A stretch of DNA of 10,456 nucleotides from an uncultured Collinsella sp. (lineage in GTDB: Bacteria; Actinomycetota; Coriobacteriia; Coriobacteriales; Coriobacteriaceae): NCBI GenBank assembly GCA_900556705.1, contig USPT01000030.1, forward strand, positions 1 through 10,456, in the 5' to 3' direction. This document shows positions 6,924-10,456 of the stretch, in pieces. Under the pieces are notes generated by a model. The model was not told the origin of the DNA, made no database searches, and saw only the letters and a list, made by a program, of their open reading frames with translations. The translations under genes and the position numbers were made by a program. Position 1 is the first letter of the stretch. The number at the start of each line of letters is the position of its first letter.

Positions 6924-7184
6924 ATGTGCCTTGCCGTTCCCGGTAAAGTGGTCAAACGCGACGACGACCTTAAGGCGACCGTCGACATGATGGGCATCGA
7001 GCGCCCCGTTTCGCTGCGCCTCGTGCCGACGGCGCAGGTCGGCGACTATATTCTCGTGCACGCCGGCTTTGGCATTCAGATTGTCGACGAGCAGGAAGCC
7101 CAGGAGACACTCGAGCTCGTCAATACCATGGCCGAGCTGGCCGAAGAGGACCAGCTCGCCACCAACCCGGCTGAGGCATACTAG
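6924..7184 (+). CDS. hypC: Hydrogenase maturation chaperone HypC
   Basis: The 86-residue protein is a HypC/HybG/HupF family chaperone. It begins MCLAVPGKVV, with the essential C2 that becomes N-terminal after Met removal, and has the family's VHAGFGIQIVDEQEA segment (45-59) with conserved H46. HypC works with HypD as the scaffold on which the Fe(CN)2CO unit is built, then carries it to the hydrogenase large subunit precursor. The ATG at 6924 is preceded by AAGGGA at 6912-6917. A 131-nt gap separates it from hypF. That gap contains a small GCTCG/CGAGC hairpin (6841-6859) and a weak promoter-like pair (TTGCTC 6839-6844, TACCAT 6862-6867), so an internal promoter is possible. The stop overlaps the hypD start by 1 nt (TAGTG). 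Confidence 0.96.
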   Translation: MCLAVPGKVVKRDDDLKATVDMMGIERPVSLRLVPTAQVGDYILVHAGFGIQIVDEQEAQETLELVNTMAELAEEDQLATNPAEAY

Positions 7185-8296
7185 TGGCGGCGGCGCAGCC
7201 GGTTCGCTCCGGTATCGACTTTTCGGCATTTCGCGACCCCAAGCTGGCTCGCGAGCTCATCGAGCGTATTCATGAGCTTGTCGGCAACCGCAGCATCAAC
7301 CTTATGGAAGTCTGCGGTACACATACCGTGAGCATTGGCCGCTATGGCTTTCGCTCCATTATGCCGACGGGACTCAAACTGCTAAGCGGCCCGGGATGCC
7401 CCGTTTGCGTTACCGCCAACCGCGACATCGATCACGCAATCGCGCTTTCCAACATGGACGGCGCCATTATCACCACCTTTGGCGACATGATGCGCGTGCC
7501 CGGATCATCCACCTCGCTTGCCGCGCAAAAGGCGGCGGGGCGCGACATCCGCATCGTCTACTCCCCGCTCGACGCGCTCGACATTGCCGAGCAAAACCCC
7601 GACCGCCCGGTCATCTTTATGGGTGTGGGCTTTGAGACCACAACGCCCACCATCGCCGCCGCCATCCTGGAGGCAGACGCACGCGGGCTGCAGAACTTCT
7701 CGGTCTACTGCGCCCATAAGACCACGCCGCCGGCGCTGCGCGCCATCGCCAACGATCCCGAGACCACTATCGACGGCTTTATCCTTCCGGGGCACGTCGC
7801 CACCATCACGGGCTTGACGCCCTTTGGCTTTTTGGTCGACGAGTTTAAGACCCCAGGCGTGGTAACGGGATTTGAACCGGTCGACATCTTGCAGGGCATC
7901 TGTATGCTGGTCCAGATGGTTGTCGAGAACAAGCCGGCGATCGACAACGCCTACCGCCGTGGCGTCAACGCAGACGGTAACCCCGTGGCGCGCCAGCTGG
8001 TCGAGCAGGTGTTTGAGCCATGCGACACCACGTGGCGCGGGCTGGGGCCGATTGCCAACTCGGGCCTTTCCATCCGCCCCGAGCTCTCGCGCTTTGATGC
8101 CCGCACCCGCTTTGACGTGCCCATCGAGCCGGCGGTCGAGCCACGCGGATGCCGCTGCGGCGACGTGCTGCGCGGAGCCATTGCGCCGAGCGACTGCCCT
8201 CTGTTCGGCCACGCTTGTACACCCGAGCATCCCGTCGGCCCCTGCATGGTGAGCTCGGAGGGCAGCTGTGCGGCGTACTTTAGATACCGTAACTAG
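7184..8296 (+). CDS. hypD: Hydrogenase maturation iron-sulfur protein HypD
   Basis: The 370-residue protein matches HypD over its whole length. Visible signatures are MEVCGTHTVSIGRYG (41-55), LSGPGCPVCVT (67-77) with C72 and C75, GVGFETTTP (147-155), LPGHVATITG (201-210) and a Cys-rich C-terminus (C323, C325, C338, C345, C354, C362) that carries the [4Fe-4S] cluster ligands. HypD with HypC holds the iron that receives cyanide from HypE and also carries carbon monoxide; C44 in CGTHT is expected to be essential. Translation starts at a GTG whose G is the last base of the hypC stop. TGAGG lies 7 nt upstream, within hypC, so the two are coupled and probably made in matched amounts, consistent with their complex. 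Confidence 0.97.
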   Translation: MAAAQPVRSGIDFSAFRDPKLARELIERIHELVGNRSINLMEVCGTHTVSIGRYGFRSIMPTGLKLLSGPGCPVCVTANRDIDHAIALSNMDGAIITTFGDMMRVPGSSTSLAAQKAAGRDIRIVYSPLDALDIAEQNPDRPVIFMGVGFETTTPTIAAAILEADARGLQNFSVYCAHKTTPPALRAIANDPETTIDGFILPGHVATITGLTPFGFLVDEFKTPGVVTGFEPVDILQGICMLVQMVVENKPAIDNAYRRGVNADGNPVARQLVEQVFEPCDTTWRGLGPIANSGLSIRPELSRFDARTRFDVPIEPAVEPRGCRCGDVLRGAIAPSDCPLFGHACTPEHPVGPCMVSSEGSCAAYFRYRN

Positions 8297-8344
8297 CCCG
8301 GACGCACCCGCACACTGGCACCACCCACGATTGGAGTTTTCGAT

Positions 8345-9379
8345 ATGTCCCGTACTGCCACCGATAGCACTGTCCTGCTGGGCCACGGCTCCGGCGGCCA
8401 GATGATGAAGCGCATTATCGATGAGGTCTTTCTGGATGCCTTTGGGTCGCCCGAGCTGCTTGCGGGCAACGATGCCGGTGTCGCCGCGCTGCCCGCAAGC
8501 GGGCGAATCGCCATGTCGACCGACAGCTTTGTGGTAACGCCGCAGTTCTTCCCCGGCGGCAATATCGGCCGCCTCGCTGTATGCGGAACCGTCAACGACG
8601 TCGCGACCTCGGGCGCCAACGTGCGCTACCTATCGTGCGGCTTTATCCTCGAAGAGGGCTATCCCATGGACAAGCTGAGCCAGATTGTGCAAACCATGGC
8701 CGAGACCGCGCGCGAGGCCGGCGTGCGCATCATCACGGGCGACACCAAGGTGGTCGAGCGCGGCGGAGCCGACGGCGTCTATATCAATACCGCCGGCGCA
8801 GGCGAGGTGCCCGCTGGTGTGGAGCTCAGCGGCGCTAACTGCCAGCCCGGCGACGTCATCCTAGTATCGGGCACACTGGGCGACCACGGCATCGCCATCA
8901 TGAGCCAGCGCGAGAGCCTGGCCTTTTCGAGCAACATCGAAAGCGACGCTGCGCCGCTCAATCATCTGATTGCCGACGTGCTCGCCGCCGCCCCCGACAC
9001 CCGCTGCTTCCGCGACCCCACGCGCGGCGGTCTGGCATCCACGCTCAACGAGTTTGCCCAGGCCAGCGGCGTTGCCATGGAGATCGACGAGGATGCCGTG
9101 CCCGTGCGCCCCGACGTGCAGGCGGCATGTGAGATGCTCGGCTACGACGTTCTACAGGTGGCAAACGAGGGCAAGATGGTCGCCGTGGTGCCGGCTGAGC
9201 AGGCCGATGCCGCACTGGCGGCCATGCGCGCCGCCCGCTACGGCGAGAACGCCGCCATCATCGGTCGCGTGCTGCCGCTTGCCGAGGGCGCTCGACCCGC
9301 CGTGCGCGTACGCACCGGCTGGGGCTCGACCCGTATTCTCGACATGCTCGTAGGAGAGCAGCTGCCGAGAATTTGCTAG
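8345..9379 (+). CDS. hypE: Hydrogenase maturation dehydratase HypE
   Basis: The 344-residue protein belongs to the PurM/SelD/ThiL-like ATP-binding superfamily. Motifs include GHGSGGQMM (13-21), GNDAGV (41-46), GTVNDVATSGA (81-91), the ATP-loop region GDTKVVERG (132-140), SGTLGDHGIAIMS (175-187) and DPTRGGL (224-230). It ends in the diagnostic PRIC, where C344 is carbamoylated by HypF and then dehydrated with ATP to a thiocyanate that supplies cyanide to the HypCD iron. The start at 8345 has GGAG 8 nt upstream and lies 48 nt after hypD. It is the last hydrogenase gene seen here: hypA, hypB and the hydrogenase subunits are not in the window. The C-terminal tail is intact, so the HypF-HypE reaction should be functional. 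Confidence 0.97.
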   Translation: MSRTATDSTVLLGHGSGGQMMKRIIDEVFLDAFGSPELLAGNDAGVAALPASGRIAMSTDSFVVTPQFFPGGNIGRLAVCGTVNDVATSGANVRYLSCGFILEEGYPMDKLSQIVQTMAETAREAGVRIITGDTKVVERGGADGVYINTAGAGEVPAGVELSGANCQPGDVILVSGTLGDHGIAIMSQRESLAFSSNIESDAAPLNHLIADVLAAAPDTRCFRDPTRGGLASTLNEFAQASGVAMEIDEDAVPVRPDVQAACEMLGYDVLQVANEGKMVAVVPAEQADAALAAMRAARYGENAAIIGRVLPLAEGARPAVRVRTGWGSTRILDMLVGEQLPRIC

Positions 9380-9384
9380 GGCGG

Positions 9385-9403
9385 AATCGCGCGGTCGGCG
9401 CGA
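9385..9403 (+). other. Hairpin just after hypE
   Basis: ATCGCGC and GCGCGAT pair perfectly (7 bp) around a GGTCG loop, starting 5 nt after the hypE stop. No T run follows, so it is not a standard intrinsic terminator. It may mark the 3' end of the hyp transcript or assist Rho-dependent ending. The remaining 100 nt before the next gene holds a TATTAT (9463-9468) that could be a -10 element. Confidence 0.35.
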
Positions 9404-9503
9404 TGCGGCTTGATATCCCTGGAGATGTTCAGATTCCAAGCGCGCCCAACGCGGAAGCCCAGTATTATGAGGTGCGTTTTGAAACCCAACGACGGGAGCT
9501 TTC

Positions 9504-10172
9504 ATGGCAGCAGCTTTTTCCCATGTGATCTTTGACCTGGACGGCACCATCCTCAACACGATTGAGGACCTGGCGGCCGCCGGCAACCACACCTGCGAGA
9601 TGCACGGCTGGCCCACGTTTGCCGTGGACGAGTACCGCTACAAAGTGGGAAACGGCATGCTTAAGCTGGTCGAGCGCTTTATGCCCGCCGAGTATGCAGG
9701 CGACAGCCGTATGTTTGAGCAGACGCTTGCCGAGTTTAGGGCTTACTACGGCGATCACAAGGAGGACCACACCGCCCCCTACGCCGGCACGATTGAGATG
9801 CTCGACCGTCTGCGCGCAGCGGGCGTTCAGCTTGCCGTGCTCACCAACAAGGATCATATTTCGGCAGCCCCGCTTATCGAGAAATACTTTGGCCCCGATC
9901 GCTTTGCGCTGGTACAGGGCCGTGTCGATGCGTTTCCGCCTAAGCCCGAAGCACCCGTCACGCTGCATGTGATGGAGGAGCTGGGCGCCGATCCGGCAAC
10001 CACGATCTATGTGGGCGATTCCAATGTCGATATCCTAACCGGTCACAACGCCGGCCTTAAGAGCGCGGGCGTCAGCTGGGGCTTCCGCGGCCGCGCAGAG
10101 CTGGAAGCCGCCGGCGCCGACTACGTGGTGGACACCCAAGCAGAGCTCGCGGCGCTGGTGCTGGGCGAGTAA
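9504..10172 (+). CDS. HAD-family phosphatase, phosphoglycolate phosphatase type
   Basis: The 222-residue cytoplasmic protein is a subfamily IA HAD hydrolase with a helical cap (about 20-92). Motif I is DLDGT (D11 nucleophile, D13), motif II is T114 in AVLTNKD, motif III is K147 in FPPKPEA, and motif IV is GDSNVD with D172 and D176. Length and motifs fit the Gph/phosphoglycolate phosphatase group, but these enzymes vary widely in substrate; sugar phosphates, pyrophosphate or nucleotides are also possible. The ATG at 9504 has GGGAG 5 nt upstream. A TATTAT (9463-9468) may be its own -10. It lies 124 nt after hypE on the same strand, so it could be the last gene of that operon or a separate unit; the gap and hairpin favour separate. 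No direct link to hydrogenase maturation is evident. Confidence 0.9.
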   Translation: MAAAFSHVIFDLDGTILNTIEDLAAAGNHTCEMHGWPTFAVDEYRYKVGNGMLKLVERFMPAEYAGDSRMFEQTLAEFRAYYGDHKEDHTAPYAGTIEMLDRLRAAGVQLAVLTNKDHISAAPLIEKYFGPDRFALVQGRVDAFPPKPEAPVTLHVMEELGADPATTIYVGDSNVDILTGHNAGLKSAGVSWGFRGRAELEAAGADYVVDTQAELAALVLGE

Positions 10173-10207
10173 CCGCTCATCCCTTCCACGGGTAGCTAAT
10201 GTGGGAC

Positions 10208-10274
10208 GGGACTCTTTTAGCTGCCCCCGCAACAAAGAAATGTCCCCGACTGCCGGCAGAAAAGGAACGTCCCC
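10208..10274. repeat. Three diverged copies of a 19-nt GGGAC/GTCCC unit
   Basis: GCAACAAAGAAATGTCCCC (10229-10247) and GCAGAAAAGGAACGTCCCC (10256-10274) match at 15 of 19 positions and are in direct orientation. A third, inverted copy, GGGACTCTTTTAGCTGC, is at 10208-10224, so the first two copies can fold as an imperfect hairpin with GGGAC/GTCCC at its base. Dispersed repeats of this kind (REP-like, sometimes mobilised by RAYT transposases) are known in many bacteria. No transposase is seen here, and whether this unit recurs elsewhere in the genome cannot be judged from one window. Confidence 0.5.
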
Positions 10275-10308
10275 AAGTGCCGCCTTCGACAGCGATGGCA
10301 ACGCCACA

Positions 10309-10431
10309 GGCACAAGTGCCACTTTAAGCCAGCCAAGGGAACGCCGTTGTTTTGGCAACGACAGCGAAAGCCCGCCAGAGCGAGCAAGGCGCCTTGAAAC
10401 GAGGCGGCATTGACCTTCTGGTCATGCCGCC
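10309..10431. repeat. Cluster of palindromes in the gene-free right end
   Basis: Four foldable elements follow one another: GGCAC-AA-GTGCC (10309-10320), CGTTG/CAACG with a 6-nt loop (10345-10360), the perfect palindrome CAAGGCGCCTTG (10385-10396), and a 12-bp stem with one bulged T and a TTCT loop (10403-10415 with 10420-10431). None is followed by a clear T run. Together with the repeat just upstream they occupy most of 10201-10456. Frames stay open on the minus strand here, but I see no start with a ribosome binding site and no recognisable protein, so I treat the stretch as noncoding repeat DNA. It may continue beyond the window. Confidence 0.45.
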
Positions 10432-10456
10432 GAAGTTGAAAGGCAGATTGCCGCTC

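Noticed and set aside
7505..8386. Long minus-strand open frame opposite hypD
   Set aside because: HypD is unambiguous on the plus strand, and the antisense frame has no start signal or known motif.
10035..10358. Minus-strand open frame across the phosphatase 3' end and the repeat region
   Set aside because: It overlaps a solid gene, has no ribosome binding site, and consists largely of translated repeat units.
1..10456. CRISPR arrays, tRNA or rRNA genes, insertion sequences with transposase
   Set aside because: I saw no regularly spaced repeats, no tRNA or rRNA signature and no transposase open frame.

Overview
The window is G+C-rich, gene-dense DNA with short operons, GTG starts and overlapping stop/start codons. 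The gene set (a LytTR/GHKL two-component pair, a NikR-led [NiFe]-hydrogenase maturation cluster, a single thioredoxin) fits an anaerobic gut actinomycete of the class Coriobacteriia, possibly Collinsella. That placement is inferred from overall style and gene content; the window holds no rRNA or other marker gene.

Left part (1-2251): a possible divergent gene begins at the very edge on the minus strand. After a short regulatory region, a LytTR-type response regulator and a GHKL-type membrane sensor kinase follow, translationally coupled through a 1-nt overlap. No signal peptide gene for the pair is visible. Middle part (2312-3490): a minus-strand gene of unnamed function, which looks to me like a degenerate uracil-DNA-glycosylase-fold protein, is divergent from a standard thioredoxin gene that ends in a strong intrinsic terminator.

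Central part (3565-9379): an apparent operon for [NiFe]-hydrogenase maturation. It starts with an unrecognised 82-residue His-rich protein, followed 1 nt later by the nickel-responsive repressor NikR, then hypF, hypC, hypD and hypE. HypF and HypE make the cyanide ligand from carbamoyl phosphate. HypC and HypD assemble the Fe(CN)2CO unit. NikR would sense nickel. The nickel-insertion genes hypA and hypB, the hydrogenase subunits and the maturation protease are not in this window. The 82-residue protein begins Met-His-Asp, reminiscent of HypA's nickel-binding N-terminus, and carries an HExxHxxxH helix, so it is the best candidate here for an undescribed nickel-handling protein.

Right part (9504-10456): a HAD-family phosphatase of the phosphoglycolate phosphatase type. 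It is followed by about 280 bases without a convincing gene, packed with palindromes and diverged 19-nt units that carry GGGAC/GTCCC ends, resembling a dispersed intergenic repeat.
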